From the NCBI GenBank assembly GCA_023213395.1, contig CM041465.1, forward strand, positions 30,883,741 through 30,947,740: a DNA stretch of 64,000 nucleotides. The letters are read 5' to 3'. The stretch's first letter is position 1. Each line of letters opens with the position of its first letter. The stretch is from Cycas panzhihuaensis (taxonomy: Eukaryota > Cycadophyta). The position numbers and the translations under genes were made by a program. Below the pieces are notes generated by a model. The model saw nothing but the letters and a program-made list of their open reading frames with translations, had not been told where the DNA came from and made no database searches. This document shows positions 63,400 through 64,000 of the stretch, piece by piece.

Positions 63400-64000
63400 A
63401 TGGAGGGGGAATCAACGGAAAACACTTCTAGAGATTCAGGTCTAAGCAGTAGGGTAACCATCCCAGAAGAGAAAAACTTCGAAACCTATATCGGAGATTA
63501 TGTTAAACCTTTTCATGGAGAACAATTATATGGAACCACCCATTTAACTCATTGCATAGAATATTGGATGGAGGAAGGAAATTGGGACAAGCGTCAATGG
63601 CAGACAGATCTAGTACTTACCTTACGGGGAACGGCCTAGTGTTGGTACTTAGCCCACCAAGCTACCCTCTAGGGTTAGAAGGAATTACAAGCTGCATTTA
63701 GATTACGATTCAACTACCCTAAACAACTAAACATTCTATTATTCCATATAGGAAAAAACCCTAGCGAACATATTAAAAAATGTAAGCAAGAATGGACATC
63801 CCTAAACCTACCAAGGAAAACATGGCCTAATCTCTTTTATCACACCTTAGGACGAGTAGCAAAGGATTGGTTCTTAGGAAGAGAACAAAACCTAGATGTG
63901 ACTTGGGGAAATCTTAAGAAATCTTTCATAAAAACTTTTACGCATTCGTTAGAAGATAAGAATATCAACAAAGTACTTAAGGGTATTAGGAGAATGAGTA
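63400..64000 (+). pseudogene. Second gag-like segment (element F), cut by window end
   Basis: ETYIGDYVKPFHGEQLYGTT, TDLVLTLRGTA then a stop and CWYLAHQATL, KELQAAFRLRF, KNPSEHIKKCKQEW, LFYHTLGRVAKDWFLGREQN and VTWGNLKKSFIKTFTHS are seen in order, as in D. Here the W in KDWFLG is kept (D has Leu), which makes the gag-like L-G-A-W pattern clearer. Three stops interrupt it. RT would follow beyond 64000. Confidence 0.75.

Larger units (their letters stand above)
59264..64000 (+). mobile_element. Element F: D-type Ty3/Gypsy element, 5' part
   Basis: A 5' LTR (59264-60096), primer site, gag, zinc knuckles, protease and linker with a gag-like segment are visible on the + strand before the window ends. 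The left flank ggcca (59259-59263) is one copy of a presumed TSD. It is the closest relative of D here, with the same internal order and very similar gag, and scattered single stops. Confidence 0.88.

Noticed and set aside
1-64000. CRISPR array, rRNA, bacterial operon or host plant gene
   Set aside because: No regular spaced repeats, no rRNA-like stretch and no exon-intron gene with a recognised domain; all coding similarity is to retrotransposon proteins.

Overview
The window looks like intergenic DNA from a seed plant with a large, repeat-rich nuclear genome. Conifer-type genomes fit well, but nothing here proves the species. I found no host gene, tRNA, rRNA or CRISPR array. Nearly every base belongs to LTR retrotransposons, stacked inside one another and mostly decayed.

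Left stack. A Copia 3' end (element A, 1-~1375, + strand) precedes a decayed Ty3/Gypsy chromovirus (B, 1936-~42300, + strand). B is split in its reverse transcriptase by element C (4927-39353, - strand) and in its integrase by a solo Copia LTR (40454-40997). C is split between protease and reverse transcriptase by D (11473-35752, - strand). D is split twice in its reverse transcriptase: by a fairly well preserved Copia element E (14265-20380, - strand) and by a Ty3/Gypsy element G (20654-30304, - strand). Target-site duplications (TSDs) support the order: tcgta for D, gtttg for E, atatc for G, gttgt for the solo LTR, and an imperfect atgct/atgcc for C.

Right stack. A Copia LTR scrap (42301-42560) borders H (42562-59263, + strand), an element that has LTRs and only a third open reading frame (ORF3). 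H is split by I (43938-58014, TSD ttaag). I contains J (44581-48540, TSD cttgg) and the chromovirus-like K (50628-57332, TSD ttccc). H's 3' LTR is cut by F (59264 to beyond the window, + strand), a relative of D.

C, D, F, G and H form one lineage of non-chromoviral Ty3/Gypsy elements. Their primer-binding sites resemble TGGTTCCGTTGCC. Gag carries up to four zinc knuckles, the protease has a DGG or DEG active site and the reverse transcriptase a FLDDW box. C, D and F place an extra gag-like segment between protease and reverse transcriptase. C, D, G and H carry an ORF3 after the integrase that encodes a conserved central domain; in C, D and H a C-terminal coiled coil is also visible. These extra modules, an LTR-exchange scar in C and the ORF3-only element H are the most interesting things in the window.

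Almost all coding regions contain stops or frameshifts, so most are listed as pseudogenes. Domain calls come from reading motifs by eye. Boundaries marked by a TSD or by paired LTRs are reliable to a few bases; internal domain limits are approximate.
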